Assembly (NCBI RefSeq): GCF_963678635.1
Contig: NC_087065.1
Span: 8,829,209 to 8,893,208, forward strand
Source of the DNA: Symsagittifera roscoffensis
Taxonomy: Eukaryota > Xenacoelomorpha > Acoela > Convolutidae
Length of the DNA: 64,000 nt
Direction: 5' to 3'
Below, in pieces: positions 44,450-55,490 of the stretch. The notes beneath the pieces are model-generated. The model saw only the letters and a program-made list of their open reading frames with translations, ran no database searches and was not told where the DNA came from. The stretch's first letter is position 1; each line of letters starts with the position of its first letter. The translations under genes and the position numbers were made by a program.

Positions 44450-44890
44450 AAACTGACTTTTTAGCTACTCTGATGTCCTGAACATTTGAATTAACACCTA
44501 TATCATTTGTTTTTTTTTAGAATATGAGTAGCTAGAAAAAGGAAAGGGTCAATCCATCTCCGATGGATTTAATACAGAATTGTCACCAAAAACATAGTAA
44601 AATAGGATATTCGAGCCGTGTTTTTAATAGCAGTCATGTAGTCTGGGGATCCGAGACCCAGCTATGTGGTTGTCTTCGCATGTAAACGAAAGCTGATTAA
44701 AGTCGTTTGACTGATGGCCTGAAAATAGTAACTTTTTACCTAGCCCTAAACAGACCGGAAAATCATCTGGCTAGGTCAAGACGGTGAAAAACGAGTAGAA
44801 TTTAGATAGTTGACGCTGGCCAGTAGTCTTTAAGTACTTTTTCTACGCTCCATCCTCGAATAGTATTTGGGCGAATGATACACCAAAAAA
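44450..44890. repeat. Structured repeat C, diverged copy
   Basis: Related to the first 450 bp of A and B but clearly diverged. Stem TAGCTACTC (44462) and GAGTAGCTA (44526) is perfect over 9 bp. The second hairpin reads TAG-CTGGG/CCCAG-CTA (44639-44664). Both stems differ from A by changes on both sides that keep pairing. A final stem CTGGC/GCCAG near 44770 and 44820 is also kept. Confidence 0.75.
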
Positions 44891-44896
44891 AAAACG

Positions 44897-45010
44897 GTTT
44901 TGGCAGAGACGGTGAAAAGCATGTAGAGCTGTGTTTAGTCGCTAGCCAATCCTTTAGAACCGAGTTTTATTTTCCGTCAATATGAACTTCCGGGCGAATG
45001 TTACATCAAC
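44897..45010. repeat. Structured repeat D, 3' fragment
   Basis: About 110 bp matching only the end of the core of A and B (GGCAGAGACGGTGAAAAGCA through CTTCCGGGCGAATGTTAC). It begins right after repeat C, so C and D form a partial tandem. Confidence 0.75.
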
Positions 45011-45440
45011 ATAACAAAATAAAATAAACTCAAGAAAATTTATTTATGTACTCACATACCGATTCGACCTCTAGAATTGAGTAAATAAACTATAAAGCAA
45101 CTCTAGATTGAATGGGTAATTAAGTTTAATTAGAGAAGTTTGTAATGAACAAATTTCAGCTCGAGAAATAAGTTATGGGTCTGGACCATTGGGCAACTTC
45201 GGTTGTCCACCTTTCCACCGAAGGTTCACTCTGGGCACTTGAGTTAACTCTCCCTCCACTCGGGATTTTTTTTCTGTCTCCTGCCAAGAATAAGACAGCT
45301 CTACTCTCGTTCTGATATTTTCAGTTGTCGCGTGAAACGTGAGCATGACATGCTCAATTCGAAAAATTGCATTTGACCTTAAAATCAAGACTAAACGTTT
45401 TCTCAAGGTGAAACTTCCAAATATGACCGACTGGCACAAG
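45011..45440. other. Spacer, no gene recognised
   Basis: AT-rich. An 88-codon minus-strand frame (45439-45173) has no domain I recognise and may be a shadow of decayed LINE sequence. Confidence 0.35.
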
Positions 45441-45920
45441 CGGAAAACGATCTCGTGGATTTTTCTTCACAAGCAATAGCCATATCACCTATAAAGACAA
45501 ACTCGTAAAACCTAACATCCTTCCTTTGTCTCTATACCAAGAGCTTTATGTTGGACTGCTGTTTGCAAAAATGCTAGCTGGAAAAGTTGACATCGACTGG
45601 CGAAGCCATGTAAGCATCACTGACGTTGGAAATCAAAGAGCTCAGATGACACGAAATTTCGTCTGCAAACACGTCTGAAGAATGGCGAGTCGGATTTCTG
45701 GTTTCGGGTTTGTCGTCGTGCTAATCTGTACAACGAATACTTTAAGTGTGACATATTGTTTGACCCAGAATGCAAAAATAGACTTCTAGGAATTTACGCG
45801 AAGTTTTTCAAAACTCGCCACAAGGAATCAGATACAGATACATGCACTTGGCGCATATTTTGCAAAAGCAACAACTGTAGAGACCTGAAGAAACTTACAC
45901 TTATAACTGAAAGCTAAACT
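45440..45920 (+). mobile_element. Non-LTR retrotransposon 3'-end remnant
   Basis: A plus-strand frame (about 45458-45680) reads KDKLVKPNILPLSLYQELYV, then GKVDIDW. After a frameshift it continues KNGESDFWFRVCRRANLYN and CTWRIFCKSNNCRDL. The pattern of a degenerate C-terminal region with fWFR...LYN and a final Cys-containing segment resembles what follows the reverse transcriptase in CR1- or jockey-like LINEs. No RT domain is visible here. It is a decayed fragment and the assignment is tentative. Confidence 0.45.
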
Positions 45921-46165
45921 TTGAACACTGCAATGATTGGGTTTGATGCGAAGCCTTGGATTCAATCCCTAAATCCTTTATTATTATTATTTTTATGATA
46001 ATTATTTACTTTTTTAAGCCTTATTCGCAGATTCTTTTGCATCGATCTCGATTGAAAAGCCGATTGTTTCAGACATATTGATGAGTATAAGTTAATTATT
46101 TTGCTTTGGGGCTGCTGAGGGTTATCTCTTGCTGGACAATGTAACGGTGGGAGCTCCTAAAGGTT

Positions 46166-46195
46166 TTATTGGCGTGTCATCAATAAAATTCTCAG
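46166..46195 (+). promoter_or_regulatory. 3' splice acceptor just upstream of the PIG-X-like ATG
   Basis: The sequence ends AAATTCTCAG at 46195, four bases before the ATG at 46200. It could be a trans-splice acceptor or the end of a 5'-UTR intron. Confidence 0.5.
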
Positions 46196-46199
46196 GCAA

Positions 46200-46883
46200 A
46201 TGGAAATGTTACAGCAATGGATTGTTTTGTTCAGCATTTTCAAGACAGCAAACTGCTGCAATTTTGTTGACAAATCTTCGGTTAGTAGTTTAATAGTCGG
46301 TGACGGATACCACAAGACAGTCAAAATCAGTGGAAATGGAAATTTTGGTATTGAAAATGGACGAATCCTGTGTGTTTTACGGCCCACGAAAAATTATTAC
46401 ATCGATCTCGATCAAGCAAAAAACAATGAAACGGAAAGCAATGTAAAAGTAAAATCCAGCAGCAAAGTTCAAGTTGAATTGAATTCATTGGATGCCGAAT
46501 ACTTCTCAGCGATAGCGGAATATAAATTAGAAAAGCATGTATCGGATTTTCATTTTTCGTTCAACATTCATTTGCGATATCAGCCTCCCGTGGGAAGCGA
46601 GAGATATCTGGAAATCGATCATCCCCTGCTCGACGTTTTCTTTTTACCAGATAGTAAAGATAGTAAATTGTTGGCGATGTGTAATTATGAAAATGTAGAA
46701 AAAAGTTTCTCAGAAGTAAATAATGAGCCAACAACTATGAAAGCAATTCACTTGAGGAAACAGCATGGTATGTCACCGAAGATAAAGGTTCCTATAGGTG
46801 CTCTCAGTGCATTAATTAAACCTTTAACTGTTTTTGTGGTGCTTCTTGGCTCGTATTCTTTTTGTTCTAGTCTCAGAAAATAA
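46200..46883 (+). CDS. PIGX: PIG-X-like subunit of GPI mannosyltransferase I
   Basis: In known animals PIG-X stabilises PIG-M, the ER enzyme that adds the first mannose to the GPI anchor. This intact 227-codon frame starts with a hydrophobic signal-like segment (residues 1-20). The PIG-X pattern follows: a Gly-Tyr-His-Lys motif (GDGYHKTVKISG, near residue 38), a mid-region ending in the diagnostic block HLRYQPPVGSERYLEI (about 135-150), and a single C-terminal membrane segment (about 203-222) with the short tail SSLRK. This is type I topology as in the family. Length is close to the mammalian protein. AATAAA overlaps the stop codon. The family is fast-evolving, so the call rests on topology and the HLRYQ block. 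Confidence 0.75.
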   Translation: MEMLQQWIVLFSIFKTANCCNFVDKSSVSSLIVGDGYHKTVKISGNGNFGIENGRILCVLRPTKNYYIDLDQAKNNETESNVKVKSSSKVQVELNSLDAEYFSAIAEYKLEKHVSDFHFSFNIHLRYQPPVGSERYLEIDHPLLDVFFLPDSKDSKLLAMCNYENVEKSFSEVNNEPTTMKAIHLRKQHGMSPKIKVPIGALSALIKPLTVFVVLLGSYSFCSSLRK

Positions 46884-47054
46884 ATGATAAATTTATAGAT
46901 GATGAGTTTGTAGATCAATTGAAAGCTGGTTTTTGAAAATTTGTTTTGATCTCAGTATCTTTCTTTCATGGCATCGGTACTGAGTTTGAATTGACTTGGG
47001 CGTAGTGACAGTGTCTGTTGTTAACTGTATGTACATAATCTGTTAACCTTGATA

Positions 47055-47064
47055 ATTTTTTCAG
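47055..47064 (+). promoter_or_regulatory. 3' splice acceptor upstream of RPS4
   Basis: A TTTTTTCAG tract ends at 47064, 30 nt before the ATG and 181 bp after the PIG-X-like stop codon. Trans-splice acceptor or 5'-UTR intron end. Confidence 0.5.
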
Positions 47065-47094
47065 ATCAAGTCTTTGACATCTTATACTCAAAAA

Positions 47095-50007
47095 ATGGTA
47101 AGTACGAGAAAAGTTATCTATCGATGCGTGAATATTTCTTCTTTGGAAAGTAGATCTTGCTTTTTCCGAAAGTACTTCAATAAAGCAATTAAATATTCTT
47201 TGCTTTTCATCATTAATAGGAGAGTAAGAGAAAACAAAAAGAGCTTTAAGCTTAAGGTAAAAACTAGCTAAATGTTTCGTATTTTGAAGGCTCGAGGACC
47301 TAAGAAGCACTTGAAACGATTGGCCGCTCCCCATCACTGGATGCTGAGTAAATTGGGAGGAAAGTTCGCGCCCAGACCTTCACAAGGACCTCACAAGCTG
47401 CGAGAATGTGTTCCACTGGTAGTTCTGTTGAGAAACCGGCTCAAGTATGCCTTGAACTACAACGAAAGCACCAAAATTTTGATGCAGCGGTTGATCAAGG
47501 TTGATGGAAAAATCAGAACTGACAAGAAGTTCCCCGCCGGATTTATGGGTTTGTTGAATTCTTGCTTCGCAAACCGATTAAACTTAGGAATTTAAACTCA
47601 ACTAGTTCAACAAGAGATCACATTTGATAATTTCAAAAAGGGATTTTTCTTCTTGGTTAAACATCAGTAAGATTAAGATTTACATATCCTATCTTTATCC
47701 TCTACCTAGACGTGATCTCTATTGAGAAGACAGGCGAGTTCTTCAGAATGGTTTACGACACCAAGGGAAGGTTCAAGGTCCACCCGATCAGCAAGGACGA
47801 AGCAGCGGTAAGTCCAAAAGATACATCCCACTCGAACATTTTTCACGTTTAGCTGAACTATGATGCTTCGTTTGACTAAAAGTACATAAATTGCCTTCTG
47901 CTGTTATATTGTTTCACTTGCGAGAGTAGGTGACTTGTAATCGGGAACTAGATTTTTTTCCCGAAACAATGTTTATTTCTGCCATGCTTAAAGGCTGATA
48001 TGTTCAATTTCTTGAAAATTGAAATAAACTACTTTTTAGTTCATGTTGGTTATTAATTAAGTTTTTCTACTATAAATGCACATATAAGTTTTTGCGCAGT
48101 TTCAAGGGCATTTTTTTTGCTTTAAATTTTTTGTCTGCAGTTTCGTTTTCGGCATAACGGGAGTCGACTCAAGTTTTTCACCCTAGTCTCCGTTCGGTCA
48201 TTGATTCTAAATACTTGTTAAGGCAGTTAAAGAACATGCGAGACAAGGATATGAAAATTTTGTAGAGACAGTTGTTTGGAATTTTTTGAAGATATTTTCT
48301 CAGCGTAATTTTGTTTTGAAAAAAGACTTCCTTCTTTTATGCTTTTCAATATTTTGTAAAACTCAATTGTATTGCACTTGCTTTGAATTGAATTGCTCTG
48401 CTTCGCCTCTGTGTTACGTTTGTGGTTAGCAAGCGTTATCAAGTCGGAATTGGCTTTTTTCGAGTTAACAACTTGCTTAACAATATGCTTGATTCGTTTA
48501 GGCCATCAATGGACTATCTGTTTTGATTGAATTTTTGGCCAACAGTTAGTTTTTAAGAAAGTCTGTTTTTTAAATCGTCATTTTTTATTTTTAGTTGTAA
48601 ATCTTTTTTTTGTTTGTTTTGCATTATGATTCATTCGCCTTAAATAGTTCCGGCATCTACTTAATTAACCCATAATTCGCCGTTAAGGACCAAAATATGT
48701 TTTAACTCTGTCTGTCGGTGGGGGCATTCAAATTGAGAAAATTTAAAATTTTTTATAGCTCATGTTTGTGACCGGCTCACGCGGTATTTTTTCCGGCTCG
48801 ACGTCATCCCAAGCAGCGTCTGCTTAGTTACCGCATGATTGTTATTATCAAGCGTTATCAAATTGGAATAGAGAGACTTTTCAGGCTAACAACTTGTTTA
48901 ACAAAAACCATTGAATCTTTTGTGCTGCTGATTTGCTCAATTAATTGAAAATCCAAATTTTAATACTGGACACTAGTTTCTACTGCAATGGCTATATCTT
49001 GATTCAGTAAATGATATATCTAGATTTCTTACCCATGTATGAATAATTGTTGAATTTTGATTTTTTTTCTGCTGATGATTTTTTTGCTGTGTCGGTTTAG
49101 TTTTCGAATTCTGCATACAACCTGGCAGAAACTAATAATTCAGCACTCGTGTATGCTATAGATGCATTTTTATCTTGAGTGAATGGACTTTATAAGCTGA
49201 TAATTTGAAGAGCAACAGCCATTCAAGCTGTAGTTATGTCTTATAGGCCAAAAAAGTAGTTCCTGCGAAGTCAATTTCTGTTAATTCAGCCGATATAAAA
49301 ATCTATTTTGCTACATGAAAAACATGAGCTGCAAAATTGATCTTTAATTGTTCCGTTTAGTACAAACTTTGCAAAGTTAGATTCCTGACTACCGCCCTCA
49401 AAGCAGTTCCTTACATCGTAACCCATGACGGGAGAACAATCAGATATCCCCACCCCGAAGTGAGGCGAAACGACACCGTTATGGTTGAAATTGCGACCGG
49501 AAAGGTGATTAAGTTCATCAAGTTCGAAATGGGCAAGCTGTGCATGATCACAGGCGGTGCGAATATTGGCCGAGTGGGAGTAATGCAGAGACGTGAGAAG
49601 CTAGAGGGTGCGATTGACATTGTCCACGTCAAGGATGCTATTGGTGAGAGAGCTTCATTTTTGATCACGACAAATCTGCCGAGGCATTATTTCAGTCTAT
49701 TTCACAGGCCTCAAGGGCAAATGGTTATGTAATTTCAGTCTAGCTCCTAGTAGATTAGATCATCTGACATCGGTCTTTAAGGTCGCTGATAGGCTTCTTC
49801 ATTTTTTTCACCGTTCATCTTTTTTCGTGAATTAATTGAAACTTAGCTGTTTTTGTAGGAAACTCATTCTCAACCAGGATTACGAATGTGTTTGTCATTG
49901 GAGAGGAGAAGGCGCCTTGGATCTCACTACCGAAGCTGAAGGGAATCCGAAGGACCATCATGGAGGAAAGGAACTGGCGACTGGAAAAGTCTGCTTCCCA
50001 GAAGTGA
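47095..50007 (+). CDS. RPS4: Ribosomal protein S4 (eS4), five coding exons
   Basis: Small-subunit ribosomal protein. Exons: 47095-47097 (the ATG alone), 47290-47548, 47710-47807, 49361-49643, 49859-50007. Donors are GTAAGT, GTTTGT, GTAAGT, GTGAGA; acceptors all end AG, and every junction keeps the frame. The chain begins [20 protein letters not shown], continues through [45 protein letters not shown] and VHVKDAIG, and ends [14 protein letters not shown]. These are hallmark eS4 segments, and the total is about 263 residues as in other animals. An ATG-only first exon is common in ribosomal-protein genes. The third intron (1.55 kb) holds dispersed repeats. Confidence 0.97.
47808..49360 (+). other. 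RPS4 intron 3 with dispersed repeats
   Basis: No gene inside. AGCAAGCGTTATCAA-type motifs occur near 48430 and 48848, each followed by a GTTAACAACTTG or GCTAACAACTTG block. These match pieces at 52520 and 63665. Confidence 0.7.
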
Positions 50008-52017
50008 TGACGTCACGGCACTCCTCAAACAACAGAAGAGCCTCGAATCATTTCACGTGTCACTTGATCTTCATCTTAACGGCAATGAAGATGATAATTA
50101 AATTGACATGAGAAATGATGACGATGTTGATTGAATTTTCATGTTCTGATTTGACAATTTAACATGTTGAACGTGAAACATCCTTGTTTTATAAATCGAG
50201 TCAAAAACTGGAACTTTGAGCGCCGATTTGAGCTTATATTCAGCCTATGTTGTGCCAAGTGTTGAGCTCATCTTTTATGAAGAGTAATGAACGTAGTGAA
50301 GATTCTTATATAGGTCTTGGTGCTTTTTTTTGGTGAAATTCCACTTTCTAGTTTCGAAAGTGGAATTTAAATTTACAAGGAAAAAAATCTTTACCCATTG
50401 ATCCAGTTTTTTCAAGTTGGGTTAATGTTATTACACAAGCAAAGCATGTGTGATAGTATGAGCTGTCTTTTTTTCCAACCTAAGTCGCAAATATTAGTGT
50501 TCATTTTGATCAATATCCAGCTATTAAGTACAGCCAATGCTAAGGAAATAAACACAGGCTATTATATTACAAAGAGCACTTTAACAGGGTCGGATGTTTT
50601 TAATGAACTTTTTCGTATACTAGTTAGAATGCGTCCGCTCTATAAATTAAGCCCTGTTAATTGTTGTTTTTTTCACGTTGTTTGGTACTGCTAATGCGTT
50701 ATAATTGGCTTGCGTCACTTAGCATTTATGGAGACTCAAAATTGGCGTGCGTCACTTGAGAAATTATGTAGACTCAGTTTTACTCATTCAGTTTTCCCAG
50801 TAGTTTTATCGGACATTTTTGTCTGTATGCGAAGTGCAACCAAGAATCAAATTTATCGGTCATATTTTTGCCTGTGTATGCGAAGTGTCAATCTTAAATT
50901 CAAAAAGCTTGAAAGGCATCTATTTTTTCCTCGAAAATCAAGAGTTGAGATTTTTTCAACAAAACTAGTGTTTTTTTTGTTTACTTGCGTTCATTACTCT
51001 TTTCCAACTGTCAGTTGACTATGTTTATTATAATACACTGTTAAACTTAATTACTCGGACAAAATGCATTAAACTTGAAATTTAAAATGCGTTTTTCTCA
51101 TATTGGGTTGAGATTAGGTGAAAAATGATTAAGACAACTTGATTAAAGTTTTCTCAGATTTTTTACGGTGCAATTTGATTTGCGAAATTTGGGCGCAATA
51201 TTTTAGCCCAAAACAGTCCATTTTTACTCTTGTGAACTTATGTGAGCTGAGTGTAAAAGTACGACTATTCTTTTTGTCTAACCTAAGTCGCAAATATATT
51301 TTTGGCTTTTTGGGGAACCTTTAGAGCTTTATGATAGCATGTGCTTTGACATTCGATAAGTTGACACATGTTTTTCTCATTGTTCAAATGAATAAAAAAC
51401 TATTTGTTTCAAGTTTCAATGCAATAATGAAAACTCGATTCGAGGCTTTTTCCAGTTTGAAGCTCTATTTTTTGCCGTGTTCTCGCAAGTGTTTGCGAAG
51501 CCCAGCTTCGCCTTTCTTGAATTTTCTACTCACTCAAAAATTACTCTTAAACTACTGGGTCAATTAGTGGCAAGCCGTATCAGAATGAGCATCTTAAATT
51601 CAGAAAAATTTAAAAGGGGAATAATCTCTAAAAAATTGCGCAGAATGTTTAAAAATAGTTCAAAATAAGAAAATTGTGTTTTAGATATAAAAAATGACTT
51701 TTTTCTATCAAATAAAAATAGCTATTTATAAAATTTGTTTATTATACTCCTCTTAAACTCTATTGGGCTTTGTAAGATGCTCACTTTGAACTAGCTGTCT
51801 CAGTAACTGATCCAGTAGTTTTCGAGTAATTTCAATTGACATAAAATGATCCGTATGTATTTTCATCATTTTTCACCTAGTGTCAACTTAATTTGAGAAA
51901 AATTTAATTTGAGAAATTTTAAAATTCAACTTTTATGCATTTAGTCTGATAGTTTAAATCAGCACTGTATGATATGCGTAGCTGTGTAAGGCGTTGAGGA
52001 AATCACAGATTTGATTG
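50008..52017. repeat. RPS4-RPS20 spacer with dispersed repeats
   Basis: No convincing gene. Contains a TATATAGG block (near 50308), a perfect 13-bp hairpin AAATTCCACTTTC/GAAAGTGGAATTT (50336-50368), two CCTAAGTCGCAAATAT motifs (50480, 51285), a TTGCGTTCATT...CTTTTCCAACTGT block (50988) and a GCGAAGCCCAGCTTCGC hairpin (51495-51511). All recur elsewhere between 50 and 64 kb. Confidence 0.75.
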
Positions 52018-52027
52018 TTATTTTCAG
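52018..52027 (+). promoter_or_regulatory. 3' splice acceptor upstream of RPS20
   Basis: ATTTTCAG ends at 52027, 16 nt before the ATG at 52044, with a T-rich tract before it. Confidence 0.5.
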
Positions 52028-52043
52028 AAGTGAATAGCCTGTA

Positions 52044-54548
52044 ATGTCAGCAGCACCAGCAGCAGCTCCAGTAAACCCGCAGAAGGCGGCAGTCAATGGA
52101 AAACCAGGGGTAGAGGGAGAGACTAAGGCGCAAGTGCACAAGCTCAGAATCACTCTCACAAGCACTAACGTCAAGTCCATCGAAAAGGTACAACAGTTGT
52201 CGAAATTTGGAATGCTTTTCAAAAACCTAACTACATAAAATTTCTCAAGTCTTTTTATTCTGTTTTGAGTTATCTGTGGTCGACAAACACTTATCAGCTT
52301 TCAGCAATCATTAATCAACAGCGACAAGAATTATCAAATCGGAGCACAAACAGAGTTACTAAATCATTTGTGCTGACATCCTCAATTTCTGGAAGTTTTA
52401 AATTTAATTTTTGGTTACAATTGGTTTAACTACTAATGATTGTGACAGCGTGCGCTTGCTATGAATGTTCGAACTTGTTGTTGAAGTTTTTTCAGACTTT
52501 TAAATATAATTGCGTTTGCGATTAGCAAGCGTTATCAAATCGGACTTTTTCGGGTTAAATAGTTAAACAAAATCACTGAATCATTTGTGCAGCAATCAAT
52601 TCTGCAGCAAACATTCAAATTTAAAATTCAAATTTAATGACAAGTTACAAAAACTAGTCGACGGCCAAGGGCCTAGGCTCGAAGCCGGTCAACCCGTTTT
52701 CTATGAAAAAAACAAAGTGTTAAGTATCATTAAAGCATCGTCCCATCAGTTGTCTGCTTATGTTTTGTCGGCTTAGTTTTCACATTTCTTACGTTTCTTG
52801 TACTGTAAGCTAATTGTATTGTGAATGAAAGTGTCGGTTTCTTTTATTACCCTTGCGATTAAATCGGGTTCGAGAGTTTTCGGAATACGTGGGAACTGTT
52901 ATAATTGGCTTGAACGTTTTTTGTCCAATAGGTATCAGTGCGTTCAAGTCAATAATCAAACTTCTGACTGGTTGCATATAAATACAGGGGTACCGCAGGG
53001 CTCCGTTCTTGGCCTTCTTATTATTCATATTAATGACCTGCATCTCTCAGCGGCTGATCCAAATGTCTTTCTTTTTGCTGATGATACAAATGTGGCATGT
53101 AAAAGTTCGTGCTTTGATCTAATTCAAAAAAATATGACGAAATGTTTCCAAATGGTTATGTGCAAATAAATTAACACTCACTTCAGATAAAACAATCTTT
53201 ATAACTTTTGATATAAATGAAAGTGCTTCTTATCTTCAAATTCACCTAGCTGAAAATGTATGAGCCGAAGCCATCCTGTAAATACCTGGATTGCAAATTG
53301 TTCTTTTTTGTGTTTCATTTTCAAAAAATTAAAACGAAACTGGGGCTTCATTGTAGCATTGTTTCAAAAATGCTTCATTGTCGCAACGTCAATTTTACTC
53401 AAATACTACCAATCGAATATCAAACCAATAATAAACGGTTTGCTTGTGTATGGGGGAACCAGTTTTTCTCTTTTGAACCAAATTTATATGTTCCAGCGAA
53501 AAAGTGTTCGAATGATTTTTCAAGAGGAAGTTTGATAGTATAACACAATATTTCTGGGATTTCAAAATCCTAACGGTACGTGAACTTTACGTATAGGGTT
53601 TATTGAAGTTTTGCCTCCGATCCTTGAATCATAGACACAAAATTTTTTTCTTAAATTCAATGTCTCTCCGAAAATTTGTGCATATCCGAAAACAACCAGA
53701 AATCTCAACAAAAAAAAATATTTGTTCTCTGTTTCGTAAAAATAAATCCAAATCGTGCTCTCTAACTAATAGAGGTACAAAATTGCTAAAATACTAAGCA
53801 ATAACAATCTGTTGCCTGGAAAGTAACCAAAAATGAAGAAAGAAGTTTCGCTTACAAATTCAAAAATAGTGCAATCCATTTTTAATTAACCTTTCATATT
53901 TACATATATTTATGCTTTATTAGTCGATATCGTTTCGGTTTTTTAAGTGTCAGTATCACACTTATGTAGGCAGTGGTCTTCGATGCTCGAGGTCAGTGGT
54001 TCGCTTCCTGTAGAGGGTATATTTTTTTTTTATCAAAACGCATCTTTTTTTCCCTTTTTTCTATTTTTATACCTTTTTGTCGTTTCCAAAGTGCAGCTCT
54101 GTCTGTGTCGAAAAATGATTCATGAAATTCAAAAAACTTCAAGGTCTTATATTTTTTTCTTTAAAATGATTCCAGACATCAGACTGTTTTGTGATTTATT
54201 GTTCAATCACACTTTTTCCAGTGTCTTGGTTGTTTCTGGAAATCGAACGCAAAAACAGAAGTGTCTTGTTTTTATGACAATCATGTGTTAAAGGTGTGTG
54301 CCGACTTGATCAAGGGCGCCAAAGATAAAAAGCTCCCAGTGAAGGGCCCAGTAAGGATCCCGACGAAGACTCTTCGAATCACAACGAGGAAGACACCATG
54401 TGGAGAGGGATCGAAGACATGGGACAGATATCAGATGAGGATCCACAAGAGGCTAGTTGACCTCATGTCTCCTCCCGACGAGGTCAAGCAGATCACCTCC
54501 ATCTCTATTGACCCCGGAGTAGAGGTCGAGGTCACCATCCAGAACTGA
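52044..54548 (+). CDS. RPS20: Ribosomal protein S20 (uS10), two exons
   Basis: Small-subunit ribosomal protein. Exon 1 is 52044-52187 and ends ...[15 protein letters not shown]; exon 2 is 54294-54548 and begins [14 protein letters not shown] and ends EVEVTIQN. The donor is GTACAA and the acceptor TTAAAG, in phase 0. The segments [20 protein letters not shown] and [11 protein letters not shown] are hallmarks of uS10. The 133-residue chain is longer than the human protein because of an Ala/Pro/Lys-rich N-terminus ([17 protein letters not shown]). The 2.1-kb intron contains a LINE fragment. Confidence 0.97.
52188..52790. repeat. RPS20 intron, left part with dispersed repeats
   Basis: A GCGATTAGCAAGCGTTATCA motif at about 52520 matches 63665. 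No gene. Confidence 0.6.
52825..53800 (+). mobile_element. LINE reverse-transcriptase fragment inside the RPS20 intron
   Basis: The frame 52825-53169 shows [16 protein letters not shown], then [18 protein letters not shown], then FLFADDTNV with the catalytic F-A-D-D at about 53074-53085. These are RT blocks of non-LTR elements (CR1/jockey group style). After a frameshift, 53260-53535 shows [20 protein letters not shown] and [10 protein letters not shown], the usual C-terminal region. Further broken frames to about 53800 contain [12 protein letters not shown]. The element is 5'-truncated and in the same orientation as RPS20. Several stops make it inactive. Confidence 0.88.
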
Positions 54549-55458
54549 AGAGGAAACACTGACGCAATGGATGTCTGATGAGTATTCGTCAGTTGACTTT
54601 TGTGGCTATGATTTGATAGTTTGCGTTGTATGTTGGTTATTCGTGAGAATTGAATCTTGCTGCGCACCTGTTTTAAGTATTGTTTTGAGTAATTAGAATT
54701 TCAATCAAAAATATATGGTTATTAGATTTGATTTGCGAATCTCAGCTGTAGCTAGATCTTAGATATGAATATGATTACTTCTTAATGAATGAAGTGATTT
54801 AGCACTTATATAGGTCATGTTGATTTTGCTTCGTTCAGTAAAAGTCTGTTGCAATTTAATCACGGTGAAATTTGATTTTTCACGTTCTGACTTATTTCTT
54901 TTAAAGTTATTTAGTAAGAGGGAGGCAAATTATGTTCTCCGATTACGAATGTTCAAATGGCGCAAAAAAACATGGATTAATTTACGTTTTGCAAGTGGAC
55001 TGTATCTTTTAGATTTCCTAGCGAAATATAAAAAAAAATTACCTATTGACACATGGGCGCATTTAGGAAAAAAACAGTCCCCCCTCCCACCTTCAGGGAT
55101 TCGATCCCCTGCCGGCCCAAAATGTCCACTTCGGTAATATTTTAAGGTATCCATTTTTAGGTGAAGGAAAGGCGCCTTCGGCGTCAATATATACTACTTA
55201 TGAGGCGGAATGCGCCAAAAAAACGGCTTTTTAGGCCTGTTTTCTCAAAAGTAAGCCTCCGCAGCAGAAGATTAGGTCAAAATTTTCTCCAACTTTTTCT
55301 CTAAGTTTTTTCTTCGCAGTTCGAAAGTAAATATTTAGAAAACAATCAATTATTTTTGGGCTTCCTTGATCTCATTGACATTTTTCAATTTTCTGTCGGC
55401 TATGTTTTCAATTGCATAATTCGTTAACTATCATTTGCCATGAAAAAACCGGTTGGTG
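54549..55458. other. RPS20-RPS24 spacer
   Basis: No gene. A TATATAGG block with a following TGATTTTTCACG region (near 54808) matches other members of the dispersed family. A CAGGGATTCGATCCCCTG palindrome lies at about 55093-55110. Confidence 0.6.
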
Positions 55459-55468
55459 ACTTTTTCAG
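55459..55468 (+). promoter_or_regulatory. 3' splice acceptor upstream of RPS24
   Basis: ACTTTTTCAG ends at 55468, 22 nt before the ATG at 55491. Confidence 0.5.
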
Positions 55469-55490
55469 ATCACTTGTAGTGTTGTGAGCA

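Noticed and set aside
45173-45439. 88-codon minus-strand ORF as a gene
   Set aside because: No domain, no conservation, and it lies next to decayed LINE-like sequence on the other strand.
46166-46387. Minus-strand 73-codon ORF over the PIG-X-like start
   Set aside because: Shadow of the plus-strand coding sequence.
53960-54020. tRNA gene (TAGGCAGTGG and GGTTCGCTTCC resembling A and B boxes)
   Set aside because: The boxes are only about 31 nt apart and no acceptor stem or clover leaf can be drawn; at most a tRNA-derived remnant.
55090-55112. tRNA T-arm-like palindrome CAGGGATTCGATCCCCTG
   Set aside because: No A box, anticodon arm or acceptor stem in either direction.
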